DNA of 64,000 nt from Flavobacterium fluviatile (GCF_010645065.1 NZ_JAADZW010000002.1:186001-250000); one strand, 5' to 3'; shown: positions 17,157-25,443, numbered from the stretch's first letter. Numbers and translations are program-made. Notes: generated from the letters alone by a model not told the origin.

Positions 17157-17555
17157 TTAAACTTCATTTCCTCTTTTTCGGTTTTCAAACATACTCATAT
17201 ACAAGAAAGTACTCATTTTTCTGGCACGTCTTTTCAGTGTATCAGCATTTTCGCCTTCAAAATGTTCGTCAATGGTCTGAAACCAGTGATTCAGCCAGAT
17301 TCCGAATTCATTTGAAGTAATTTTGCTGTCAAAATGCGTGTCAACTTCATTGTGAATCGCCAAAGGATTGCCATTGTATTTTTTTACGCCAAATAAATTC
17401 ATCTCCCAAAAACCGGTCAGCTTTTCGAGATGCTTATCCCAGTCAGAGATCATTTGATTAAAATAAAAGCCGATTTCCTTGTCGGCTCTTATTTTAGCAT
17501 AGAAATGATGAACTAAAAAGCTAACGTCTTCTCTGTTTTCTATTTGTTTTTTCAC
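17157..17555 (-). CDS. Group III truncated hemoglobin
   Basis: Small heme protein (132 aa) of the trHb3 type, thought to handle NO or low oxygen. Family features are FYAKIRADKEIGFYF, WDKHLEKLTGFWEMNLFG, YNGNPLAIHNEV (with the likely proximal His) and FGIWLNHWFQTIDEHFEGENAD. It starts with GTG, which overlaps the TGA of the upstream small membrane protein gene as GTGA, so translation is coupled. A Crp/Fnr regulator lies upstream on the same strand. Confidence 0.9.
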   Translation of the reverse strand: MKKQIENREDVSFLVHHFYAKIRADKEIGFYFNQMISDWDKHLEKLTGFWEMNLFGVKKYNGNPLAIHNEVDTHFDSKITSNEFGIWLNHWFQTIDEHFEGENADTLKRRARKMSTFLYMSMFENRKRGNEV

Positions 17556-17839
17556 AGAAAAATGGTGTTTAAAAGAATAAATACTACACTTAAAACTGAA
17601 CTCAGAATTAAAAGGTTAAATACCACTTTGTGTTTCATTTGTGCCAAAATTGAAGTATTGACAAAGATACAGGCTAAAACAATAACAGCCAATTGAATCA
17701 TTTGAAGAATTGAAGTTCCGTTTGATAAAACGTACATTGCGGCAGCACCGCCTAAACAGCTTTGCCCAATTACAGCCATAGCAGCTGATCCCATATAATT
17801 TTTATTGAAAATGTCGAATGTTGTTTGATATAGTGTCAT
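17552..17839 (-). CDS. Small membrane protein, unknown function
   Basis: A 95-aa product with three predicted membrane segments (about 18-38, 43-64 and 71-94) and a Gly/Ala-rich first helix. I recognise no family. It is coupled by a 4-bp overlap to the truncated hemoglobin and preceded by two adjacent palindromes, one of which resembles a Crp/Fnr site. This suggests a role in the same response to NO, oxygen or redox conditions. Confidence 0.75.
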   Translation of the reverse strand: MTLYQTTFDIFNKNYMGSAAMAVIGQSCLGGAAAMYVLSNGTSILQMIQLAVIVLACIFVNTSILAQMKHKVVFNLLILSSVLSVVFILLNTIFL

Positions 17840-17876
17840 GATATTGAGATTTTTATATCAACAAAGGTACATGCAC

Positions 17877-17908
17877 AATGCAGCTGCATTTTATGACTTA
17901 AATCATAA
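17877..17908 (-). promoter_or_regulatory. Two adjacent palindromes, candidate Crp/Fnr operator
   Basis: 17877-17890 AATGCAGCTGCATT is a perfect 14-bp palindrome. 17891-17908 TTATGA-CTTAAA-TCATAA is a perfect inverted repeat with the 6-bp spacer of Crp/Fnr-type sites. They lie 38-69 bp before the membrane protein/hemoglobin pair and just after the Crp/Fnr gene. Confidence 0.55.
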
Positions 17909-17921
17909 AACGGGAACTTTT

Positions 17922-18518
17922 TTATCTGTATACTTTCCGGTTTATAATCTTCAATTCGCCTTTTTTTTCTAAAGTTTTTATAGTTCTGATCACAGTTTCA
18001 ACTCGTAATCCCGTTAAATCGCCAATTTGCTGTCTGGTAAAATTGATGAGATAGCCATTTTTGTCTTTTTGAAAATCAAAGTAGGCGATTCCGTGATCGA
18101 TTAATTTTAAAACTCTGTGTTCGGGTTCCTGTGTCGAAATTTCGGCTGCCATTACTGATTTATAATAAAGCCGCTGTGCCAGATTTTCAATTATTTTGAT
18201 GCTGATTGCTGGGTTATCTTCCAGAAGTTTCATAAAGTTGGATTTTGGAAGAAAAAAAATTTCACTGTCTTCAACTGCAATTGCATTGGCAGGATATTTT
18301 TGATTCAGAAACAGCGGCGGTTCTCCAAAGGATTGCCCATTGTAAAATATTCCCTGAATAAATTCACGTCCGTCATCATTATAATTGCTCATTTTTACTT
18401 CTCCTGAAAGAATCTGAAAGTAGTTTGAAGGAAAAATCCCTTCCTCAAAAATTACCTCTTTTTTGTTGTAAGACTTCTTTACAGCACTATATTTTTCTAA
18501 TAATTCAGGTGAAATCAT
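17922..18518 (-). CDS. Crp/Fnr family transcriptional regulator
   Basis: A 198-aa product with an N-terminal cyclic-nucleotide-binding-type beta barrel (VIFEEGIFPSNYFQILSGEVKM ... GQSFGEPPLFLNQKYPANAIA) and a C-terminal winged HTH (FTRQQIGDLTGLRVETVIRTIKTLEKKGEL). There is no Cys cluster for an Fe-S centre, so it is not a classic FNR. The ATG for MISPELL was used; an upstream ATG would add 16 residues, but TATATTTG (minus strand, 18560-18553) lies just behind it and would leave almost no leader. It probably controls the downstream hemoglobin pair. Confidence 0.88.
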   Translation of the reverse strand: MISPELLEKYSAVKKSYNKKEVIFEEGIFPSNYFQILSGEVKMSNYNDDGREFIQGIFYNGQSFGEPPLFLNQKYPANAIAVEDSEIFFLPKSNFMKLLEDNPAISIKIIENLAQRLYYKSVMAAEISTQEPEHRVLKLIDHGIAYFDFQKDKNGYLINFTRQQIGDLTGLRVETVIRTIKTLEKKGELKIINRKVYR

Positions 18519-18584
18519 ACGTTTTATTCTTTGTTTGGAAAAGGGTATTGTACAAATATAATGCATTCAAAATAGTTCATCTTC

Positions 18585-19367
18585 ATGAAAACTTTTACTT
18601 TTACGACCGTTATGCGGCAAAGAATATTCAATATACATCAACAGATTTTAGAGGCTAAAAGCAAAGGGCAGAAACTGCTGGCCATACTTTTGGATCCTGA
18701 TAAAATCGTGCTGGAAAATCTGAACCAGCTGATCCTAAAGATTAATCAGTCTCCCGCTACCCATATTTTTGTGGGCGGAAGCATTGTTCAGGCAACTATT
18801 TTAGAAGAATTAATTACCAGACTAAAACAAAATACAAACTTGCCCGTTGTTATATTTCCGGGAGATCCTTCGCAGATTTCACCACAGGCTGATGCTATTT
18901 TATTTCTATCCTTATTGTCAGGAAGAAATCCGGATTATTTGATTGAATATCAGGTTCAGGCGGCACCAATCTTAAAAAAAACAAATTTAGAAGTCATTTC
19001 AACAGGTTATATTTTGATCGAAAGTGGGAACGAAACGGCTGTTGCGCGCGTGAGTAAAACAAAACCGCTTAATCGTGAAAATTTTGATTTGGTTCTGGCT
19101 ACCGCTCAGGCAGGGGAAATGTTAGGGAACAAATTAATGTATTTAGAGGCCGGGAGCGGCGCTAAAAATGCAGTTCCCCTGAAAATGATTGAGTTGATTG
19201 CCCAAAATATTGAAATTCCGATCATTGTTGGAGGCGGAATTACAGATTTAGAGGGAATTCAAAAGGCCTGTAAAGCCGGAGCCGATTTAGTAGTAATTGG
19301 AACAGCTTTTGAAAATGACAGTCATTTTTTTGAGCATAAACAAATATCACAACAGTACAATGATTGA
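18585..19367 (+). CDS. Geranylgeranylglyceryl/heptaprenylglyceryl phosphate synthase
   Basis: TIM-barrel prenyltransferase (PcrB/GGGPS family) that joins a polyprenyl diphosphate to glycerol-1-phosphate. The 260-aa product has LAILLDPDK at the first strand, FVGGSIVQ, PVVIFPGDPSQI, YLEAGSGAKNAVP, and the phosphate-binding IIVGGGITDLEG ... ADLVVIGTAFE. The family is archaeal-like but occurs in Flavobacteria, where the final lipid is uncertain. The ORF start includes a short N-terminal extension (MKTFTFTTVM); a second ATG at residue 10 is possible. It overlaps pnuC by 8 bp. Confidence 0.92.
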   Translation: MKTFTFTTVMRQRIFNIHQQILEAKSKGQKLLAILLDPDKIVLENLNQLILKINQSPATHIFVGGSIVQATILEELITRLKQNTNLPVVIFPGDPSQISPQADAILFLSLLSGRNPDYLIEYQVQAAPILKKTNLEVISTGYILIESGNETAVARVSKTKPLNRENFDLVLATAQAGEMLGNKLMYLEAGSGAKNAVPLKMIELIAQNIEIPIIVGGGITDLEGIQKACKAGADLVVIGTAFENDSHFFEHKQISQQYND

Positions 19368-19983
19368 ATTTTTTCTGGATAGTTACAAAAATGCTCCATT
19401 ATGGCACATCGCTTTAGAATTTCTTGTCTTTGTTTGTGGAATATTAAGTGTCTGGTTTGCAAAAAAAGAAAATATTTGGGTATATCCAACAGGTCTAATA
19501 GCTACTGTAATCTCAGTTTATCTTTTGTATGTTGCCGGATACATAGGAGATATGATTATTAACGGCTATTTCTCGGTTATGAGTATTTATGGGTGGTATG
19601 TCTGGGCAAAAGGCGGAACTATTGAGGATAACCTGCCTATTACGAGAACAAATTTAAATGAAAAAATAACAGGAATTTTATTGTTTATTGTTACTATTTT
19701 TGTAGTTTTCGGTATTTATAAATATTTCGATTATGAGATCAATCCTGACAATTATATTGACATGATTTCATCAGGAATATTTTTTACCGGAATGTGGTAT
19801 ATGGCCAGAAAAAAGATAGAAAACTGGACGCTTTGGATTATTGGTGATATTATAGTGGTGCCTCTTTATGCCTATCGAGGTTTAGGGATGTTGTCGCTGC
19901 AATATTTAATTTTTACAATTTTGGCTATTTCAGCTTATTTAGAATGGAGAAAAATCTTAGACAACAAAAAAGAAACGTTATAA
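19360..19983 (+). CDS. pnuC: PnuC-family vitamin transporter
   Basis: PnuC proteins carry nicotinamide riboside, or thiamine for the PnuT subgroup, by facilitated diffusion that is trapped by a cytoplasmic kinase. The 207-aa product has seven or so membrane segments and the signatures WVYPTGLIATVISVYLLY, YGWYVWAKGG, and WTLWIIGDIIVVPLYAYRGL near the C-terminus. The ATG overlaps the end of the GGGPS gene (8 bp). The following gene starts with a NadR-like kinase domain, which favours nicotinamide riboside, but a thiamine-regulated receptor lies 3 kb downstream, so thiamine cannot be excluded. Confidence 0.88.
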   Translation: MIEFFLDSYKNAPLWHIALEFLVFVCGILSVWFAKKENIWVYPTGLIATVISVYLLYVAGYIGDMIINGYFSVMSIYGWYVWAKGGTIEDNLPITRTNLNEKITGILLFIVTIFVVFGIYKYFDYEINPDNYIDMISSGIFFTGMWYMARKKIENWTLWIIGDIIVVPLYAYRGLGMLSLQYLIFTILAISAYLEWRKILDNKKETL

Positions 19984-22061
19984 AAATTGCCTTATTTGGA
20001 CCAGAAAGTACAGGCAAAACTACATTGGCAAAGCAACTTGCAGAACATTATGAAACCGATTGGGTTCCGGAGTTTGCACGTGATTATCTGCAGCAAAAAT
20101 GGAAGGAAAAGCAGCAGGTTTGTACTGTAGAGGATATGATGCCTATTGCATACGGACAGGTTGCATTAGAAAATGAAAAATTATACAGTGCTCAAAAATA
20201 TTTGTTTTGTGACACCAATTTAATGGTGACCAAGGCTTTTTCTGAAATGTATTATGGTACTTGTAATCCGCTTTTAAATGAAGCAGCTTTACAGCATGAA
20301 TACGATTTGTTTTTCCTAACCGATATTGATGTGCCATGGGAAAAAGATGACATACGAGACAAGCCTAATAAAAGAGAAACTGTTTTTTCGGGCTTTAAAC
20401 AAACTTTAATCGATAATAAAAAACCATTTATTACAATTTCAGGAGATAAAGAAAGCCGGTTGGAAAAAGCTATTGCTGTTATTGATAACCTGACGATTGC
20501 CAAAAAGAAAGGATTTTCATCTGAGGATTTTGTGGAAATTTACAATCATGGAATTCCTTTCGAAAATATACTGAAACAGCTCAAAATCTTTAAAAAAGGA
20601 ATTGCAAAATGTAATTTGATAAGTCCGGCAACTATTAACAACGGAATTATAAGTCTTTCAGATGAAGAATTTAAGGAAAAGGCCGATTTCTTTCAAAAAA
20701 ACAAAGAGCGTTTTAAGATATGTAAATTTATTCCTGCTTCTGGTGCAGCGACCAGAATGTTTAAGTTTTTAATTGCCTTTCTGAATAATTACGATATCCA
20801 GAAGGAAACGATTAATTCCTATATTAATAGAAATAAAGATAATGATTTGTCTATTTTTATTGTCGGGATGGATAAATTCCCCTTTTTTAAAACAGTGTAT
20901 AAAAAACTGAAAGAGATTTATCCTGATTTTGATACTCTGCCAAGGGATTACAAAAATTATTATTTTATTAAACTATTGCTGTCTCCTGATTATTTTGATT
21001 TTGCTAATAAGCCAAAAGCTGTTATACCTTTTCATAAATATAAAACCCATATAGCAAACCCGATTGAAGAGCATCTGAATGAATGTGTGCATTATGCCGA
21101 AACTAATAAAACTTCAAATCTGCATTTTACTGTTTCAGAAGTACATAGGCAATTATTTGAAAATGCTATTGCAGAAGTCAAAGAGAAAGTAGAATCAGAA
21201 TCGGGAACAAAGATTAATATTAGTTTTTCTTGCCAGAACAAGCAAACAGATTCTATTGCTGTCGATGTTAAAGATAATGTTTTCAGAAGTCAGAAAGGAT
21301 CTTTTATTTTCAGGCCTGGAGGGCACGGTGCATTAATTGAAAATTTGAATAATATTGATGCCGACATTATTTTTATAAAGAATATTGATAATGTGATTCA
21401 AAATAATATTAATAAGACTACTTTATATAAAAAAGCATTAGCCGGAATTTTAATAGAGGCGCAACAAAAAGTTTTTGGCTATCTGGAAGCTATAGAAAAA
21501 CAGAAAATAAAAGAAGAGGATGTTGAGGAAATCGTTAAGTTTTTGATGCAAAAACTGAATATCGAAATGACTGGTGACTTTAACAAGTTTACTTTTGAAA
21601 ATAAAATCAATAAGATAAAAGAGTTGCTTGACAGACCAATTCGTGTTTGCGGAATGGTAAAAAATGAAGGAGAAGCAGGTGGAGGTCCTTTTTGGATCAG
21701 AAATGAAAAAGGTGAAATTTCATTGCAGATTGTAGAAAGTTCCCAAGTTGATTTAAACAATAAAAAACAAAAGTCAATTTTAGAAAGCTCGACCCATTTT
21801 AATCCGGTTGATCTGGTTTGCGGAACCAAAAATTACAAAGGAGAATCGTTTAATCTGGAAGAATTTGTTGATCATAAAACAGGATTTATTGTTGAAAAAA
21901 GCGCCGAAGGTAAAATAGTCAAAAACTATGAACTACCTGGATTATGGAATGGAGGAATGTCTAATTGGCTTACTATATTTGTTGCAGTTCCGTTAATAAC
22001 ATTTAATCCGGTAAAAACGGTAAACGATTTATTAAAAACGCCGCATCAGCCCCACAAATAA
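19944..22061 (+). CDS. NadR-like kinase domain fused to DUF4301
   Basis: A 705-aa two-domain protein. Residues about 12-180 form a P-loop kinase of the NadR ribosylnicotinamide-kinase type: GPESTGKTT (19-27), VPEFARDYL, FCDTNLMVTK and DIDVPWEKDDIRD. Residues about 190-700 are DUF4301: KFIPASGAATRMFK, FRPGGHGALIENLN and RVCGMVKNEGEAGGGPFW, motifs reminiscent of nucleotidyl/sugar-phosphate transferases. The start lies 40 bp inside pnuC; no later start would keep the P-loop intact. In NAD salvage the kinase would phosphorylate the nucleoside imported by PnuC. The DUF4301 role is unknown. Confidence 0.85.
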   Translation: MEKNLRQQKRNVIKIALFGPESTGKTTLAKQLAEHYETDWVPEFARDYLQQKWKEKQQVCTVEDMMPIAYGQVALENEKLYSAQKYLFCDTNLMVTKAFSEMYYGTCNPLLNEAALQHEYDLFFLTDIDVPWEKDDIRDKPNKRETVFSGFKQTLIDNKKPFITISGDKESRLEKAIAVIDNLTIAKKKGFSSEDFVEIYNHGIPFENILKQLKIFKKGIAKCNLISPATINNGIISLSDEEFKEKADFFQKNKERFKICKFIPASGAATRMFKFLIAFLNNYDIQKETINSYINRNKDNDLSIFIVGMDKFPFFKTVYKKLKEIYPDFDTLPRDYKNYYFIKLLLSPDYFDFANKPKAVIPFHKYKTHIANPIEEHLNECVHYAETNKTSNLHFTVSEVHRQLFENAIAEVKEKVESESGTKINISFSCQNKQTDSIAVDVKDNVFRSQKGSFIFRPGGHGALIENLNNIDADIIFIKNIDNVIQNNINKTTLYKKALAGILIEAQQKVFGYLEAIEKQKIKEEDVEEIVKFLMQKLNIEMTGDFNKFTFENKINKIKELLDRPIRVCGMVKNEGEAGGGPFWIRNEKGEISLQIVESSQVDLNNKKQKSILESSTHFNPVDLVCGTKNYKGESFNLEEFVDHKTGFIVEKSAEGKIVKNYELPGLWNGGMSNWLTIFVAVPLITFNPVKTVNDLLKTPHQPHK

Positions 22062-22465
22062 TGGATATTGAAAAAATTATATCAGAATTAAATTTCAAAG
22101 CCGTACGAAGCAGCGGGGCAGGAGGACAAAACGTGAATAAAGTCTCCTCAAAAGTAGTACTTACTTTCGATCTGAATGCATCTCAGGCCTTGTCTGAAGA
22201 AGAAAAATTAATTTTGCAGGCCAATATTGCATCAAGATTAACGTCTGAAAACATACTGATTTTAAACTCTGATGAAGACCGAAGTCAGCTTAAAAACAAA
22301 GAAATTGTTGTTAAAAGATTTTTGGAAATCATTAAAAAAGGATTGTATGTTCCGAAAGTCAGAAAGGCTACAAAAGTTCCAAAATCCATAATTAAAAAGC
22401 GAATTAAAGACAAGAAGAATATTTCTGAATTGAAACAATCCCGTAGAAAACCCAATATAGAATAA
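22061..22465 (+). CDS. arfB: Alternative ribosome-rescue factor ArfB (YaeJ-like)
   Basis: Peptidyl-tRNA hydrolase that frees ribosomes stalled at mRNA ends. The 134-aa product has the release-factor GGQ motif (SSGAGGQNVNKVSSKV, residues 17-32) and the basic C-terminal tail (KVRKATKVPKSIIKKRIKDKK ... QSRRKP) that enters the empty mRNA channel. It lacks stop-codon recognition domains. The start overlaps the stop of the preceding gene by one base (TAATG). Confidence 0.93.
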   Translation: MDIEKIISELNFKAVRSSGAGGQNVNKVSSKVVLTFDLNASQALSEEEKLILQANIASRLTSENILILNSDEDRSQLKNKEIVVKRFLEIIKKGLYVPKVRKATKVPKSIIKKRIKDKKNISELKQSRRKPNIE

Positions 22466-22486
22466 TTTTTATTTTTTTAAATTCCA

Positions 22487-22530
22487 AATTCCAAATTGAT
22501 CGCAATAAGCCTGATTTGGAATTTTTTTTT
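22487..22530 (+). terminator. Terminator of the GGGPS-pnuC-arfB operon (TTTGGAATT repeat)
   Basis: AATTCCAAAT pairs with ATTTGGAATT, followed by a run of nine or more T. Immediately downstream (22556-22600) ATTTGGAATTTCACAA-like units are repeated in tandem. Confidence 0.75.
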
Positions 22531-22652
22531 AGGAGTATGTATGAAACATTTTTTTGAATTTGGAATTTCACAAATTGGAATTTCACAAATTGGAATTTTA
22601 AAAGGAATTTCTTTTTTGGACTTTTAATTATTTTAATATTACCTTTGCCCTG

Positions 22653-22727
22653 TCTCAAAGGGGTGCTCTAAATAACGAGCTGAGATCATACCCAAAGAAC
22701 CTGAGCGAGTAATGTTGCTAAGGGAAT
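22653..22727 (+). ncRNA. TPP riboswitch (THI element)
   Basis: Conserved THI-box blocks in order: AAAGGGGTGCTC, GCTGAGATCATACCC, GAACCTGA, then GTTGCTAAGGGAA. It sits about 100 nt upstream of the TonB receptor. A CGACAAA ... TTTGTCG pair (22731-22765) and a perfect 8-bp hairpin over the start codon (22811-22830) follow and may form the expression platform. Confidence 0.93.
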
Positions 22728-22810
22728 AAAACGACAAACATTTCAGTATAAACTATATTTTTGTCGGGAACTCATTTACTAATTTAAACAAAAGAATAAT
22801 TCCCCCTTTT

Positions 22811-22830
22811 ATTCGTAATTCTTTACGAAT
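22811..22830 (+). promoter_or_regulatory. Hairpin covering the start codon of the TonB receptor
   Basis: ATTCGTAA-ttct-TTACGAAT, a perfect 8-bp stem whose last two bases are the A and U of the AUG at 22829. It could block initiation when the riboswitch binds TPP. Confidence 0.5.
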
Positions 22831-24982
22831 GAAAACTTTTTTCAAAGGTACTAAGGTACTAAGTTACAAAGGTTCTAAGAGGAGCCAAAAGTCTATTTTC
22901 TTCACTCTTTTTTCTGTTTTCCTTACTCTTTTTTCTTTTTCGCAAGAACAGGATTCAACAAAAGTCAATCAGTTGGATAATGTACTGGTTTCTGCAGTTC
23001 GTGTTACTGCAAAAACACCGGTGAGCTTTAGCAATATGGATAAAAAAGAAATTAAATACAGGAATTTAGGTCAGGATATTCCGGTTTTAATGAATTATCT
23101 GCCATCGGTTGTAACCACTTCTGATGCCGGAAACGGAATGGGATATACAGGAATCCGTGTACGTGGAAGTGATGCTACAAGGGTAAATGTTACCATAAAC
23201 GGAATTCCGTATAACGATGCCGAAAGCCAGGGGACTTTTTGGGTAAACATGCCGGATTTTGCTTCTTCTGTAGAAAGTCTGCAATTGCAGCGCGGTGTAG
23301 GGACATCAACTAATGGGTCAGGTGCTTTTGGTGCCAGTTTAAATATGCTGACAGATAATTACGCCACAAAAGCAAGTGGGGAGATTTCAAGTTCTTACGG
23401 AAGTTTCAATTCGAATAAAAATACGGTAAAATTCAGTACAGGATTGTTAAACGATCATTTCGAAATTGCAGGACGTTTATCGACAATTAAATCCGATGGT
23501 TACATAGATCGTGCGAGCTCTGATTTAAAATCCTATTTCTTACAGGGGACGTATGTTGGCAGAACAACTTTGATTAAAGCACTGGTTTTTGGCGGTACTC
23601 AAAAAACGTATCAATCCTGGAATGGAATTGATGAATATACTTTAGAAGAAAAAGGCAGAAGATACAATTCGGCTGGATTTTTTACAGATGAAAATGGAAA
23701 TGAACGTTTTTATGACAATGAAACTGATAATTATAATCAGGATCATTATCAATTGCATTGGAGCGAAAGTTGGTCAGATAAATGGAGTTCTAATTTTGCT
23801 TTGCATTATACAAAAGGAAAAGGATATTACGAAAATTATAAAGAAGATGCCGATATGGCTGACTATGGTTTGAATGATGTTGGTGCAATAACTACAACCG
23901 ATTTAGTACGTCAAAAATGGCTGGATAATGATTTTTACGGAACTACTTTTTCTGTGAAATACAAAGAAGAAAAACTGGATGTTATACTTGGCGGAGGCTG
24001 GAATAAATATGAAGGGGATCATTTCGGAAAAGTAATCTGGGCAAGATATGCATCACAATCGGAGTTAGGGGATCATTACTACGATGATTTTTCAACAAAA
24101 AGGGACGGAAATATTTTTGCAAAAGTCAATTATCAGATAGTTGATAAATTGAGTTTTTACGGTGATCTGCAATACCGAAATGTTAATTATACAGCGAATA
24201 GCTGGGAAACTGGTCTTGTAGATGATACTTTTGATTTCTTTAATCCAAAAGCAGGTTTGAACTTTGAAATCAATCAGAAAAACACACTTTATTTTTCGTA
24301 CGCACGTGCAAATCGTGAACCCAACAGGACTGATTATGAAGGGGGAAATGTAAAACCTGAAAAATTAAATGATTTTGAATTGGGATGGAGATTTAATTCA
24401 GAGAACTTTCAGTTAAATTCGAATCTTTATTACATGGGATATAAGAACCAGTTGATTTTAACCGGAACATTAGATGATGTTGGAAATCCAATTCGCTCCA
24501 ACACAGATAAAAGTTATCGTATGGGACTTGAAGTTGATGCAACTCTTAAGCTGTCAGACAAATTTATTCTTAGACCAAACTTCACTTTAAGCAGCAATAA
24601 AAATGTTGATTTGGATGTAGAAGGTCAGAACTATGGAACAACAGATATTGCTTACTCACCTTCAGTTATTGCAGGAAATATAATTGTATATAGCCCGATT
24701 CAGGATTTGCATATTTCGTTATTGCAGAAATATGTTGGAGAGCAATACATGAATAATGTCGAATTGCCATCTGCAAAACTGGCCGATTATTTTGTAAACG
24801 ATTTGAATGTTTCTTTTGAAATTAAACCAAAATCTATTTTCAAATCGATTATGATTACTGGTTTGGTAAATAATATTCTGGATAAAAAGTATGTTTCGAA
24901 TGGATACATGTGGGATGTTTATCCTTATTATTATCCACAGGCAGGAATTAATTTCTTAGCCGGACTGACATTGAAGTTCTAA
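22829..24982 (+). CDS. TonB-dependent receptor under TPP control, probable thiamine uptake
   Basis: Outer-membrane active transporter energised by TonB. The 717-aa product has a signal peptide with an unusual 24-residue basic extension, then a plug domain (VRVRGSDATRVNVTINGIPYNDAESQG ... LQRGVGTSTNGSGAFGASLN) and a 22-strand barrel with a C-terminal strand ending in LTLKF. The upstream TPP riboswitch indicates thiamine or a precursor as substrate, like OMR1 receptors of Bacteroides. The extension is encoded by tandem AAGGTACTAAG-type repeats, and no alternative ATG exists before the hydrophobic segment. Confidence 0.9.
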   Translation: MKTFFKGTKVLSYKGSKRSQKSIFFTLFSVFLTLFSFSQEQDSTKVNQLDNVLVSAVRVTAKTPVSFSNMDKKEIKYRNLGQDIPVLMNYLPSVVTTSDAGNGMGYTGIRVRGSDATRVNVTINGIPYNDAESQGTFWVNMPDFASSVESLQLQRGVGTSTNGSGAFGASLNMLTDNYATKASGEISSSYGSFNSNKNTVKFSTGLLNDHFEIAGRLSTIKSDGYIDRASSDLKSYFLQGTYVGRTTLIKALVFGGTQKTYQSWNGIDEYTLEEKGRRYNSAGFFTDENGNERFYDNETDNYNQDHYQLHWSESWSDKWSSNFALHYTKGKGYYENYKEDADMADYGLNDVGAITTTDLVRQKWLDNDFYGTTFSVKYKEEKLDVILGGGWNKYEGDHFGKVIWARYASQSELGDHYYDDFSTKRDGNIFAKVNYQIVDKLSFYGDLQYRNVNYTANSWETGLVDDTFDFFNPKAGLNFEINQKNTLYFSYARANREPNRTDYEGGNVKPEKLNDFELGWRFNSENFQLNSNLYYMGYKNQLILTGTLDDVGNPIRSNTDKSYRMGLEVDATLKLSDKFILRPNFTLSSNKNVDLDVEGQNYGTTDIAYSPSVIAGNIIVYSPIQDLHISLLQKYVGEQYMNNVELPSAKLADYFVNDLNVSFEIKPKSIFKSIMITGLVNNILDKKYVSNGYMWDVYPYYYPQAGINFLAGLTLKF

Positions 24983-24984
24983 GG

Positions 24985-25022
24985 AAAAAAGCCTGAAAAT
25001 TTAAAACTTTCAGGCTTTTTTT
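24985..25022. terminator. Bidirectional terminator
   Basis: AAAAAAGCCTGAAA pairs with TTTCAGGCTTTTTT around a 9-nt loop, with T runs on both strands, between convergent genes. Confidence 0.85.
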
Positions 25023-25443
25023 AATTATATACGTGAATAAAGTTTCCATTTGTTTCAACCCGATATTGTTTCATAGGATACTCCTCTTTTGCATATCCAA
25101 CTCCTGAAAATAAACTATAAGAACTTTTATCACAGGAACATACTGCATTAATTCCGTCAATTGTCATTGCAGTACAGGAGTTTAACGCCTGATTTGGGCA
25201 GGCAGCATCAAAAGCAATGTATGTTCCGGGACTGGTCATCATTACTATTACTCCTTTTGCACCATGATTTGGCACGAAAACAGGATTACTTGGATAAAGA
25301 AGTTTGTTATAAGAAGGTAAATTTGTATTTATCTGTAAATCGACATTATAATTAGGAATATAAGGATTTTTATTATTTATATCATTATCACCACACGAAA
25401 AAAGTAAAGAAACGAGCAGTATTAAAAGCCAGATTTTTTTCAT
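25021..25443 (-). CDS. Lipoprotein with degenerate Rieske-like domain
   Basis: A 140-aa product with a signal and lipobox LLFSC (Cys17), so membrane-anchored. The core reads like a small Rieske domain: YIAFDAACPNQ ... CSCDKSSYSLFSGVG and a final strand YRVETNGNFIHVYN. In true Rieske proteins the cluster ligands are C-x-H and C-x2-H; here the His positions appear as Asn (CPN) and Asp (CSCD). A 2Fe-2S cluster of the normal kind is therefore unlikely. Extra Cys residues could form disulfides. It is divergent from greA. Function unknown. Confidence 0.7.
   Translation of the reverse strand: MKKIWLLILLVSLLFSCGDNDINNKNPYIPNYNVDLQINTNLPSYNKLLYPSNPVFVPNHGAKGVIVMMTSPGTYIAFDAACPNQALNSCTAMTIDGINAVCSCDKSSYSLFSGVGYAKEEYPMKQYRVETNGNFIHVYN

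Noticed and set aside
22556..22600. Tandem TTGGAATTTCACAAA units as a possible CRISPR or binding-site array
   Set aside because: Only about three short, directly abutting units within an AT-rich terminator repeat; better explained by local duplication.
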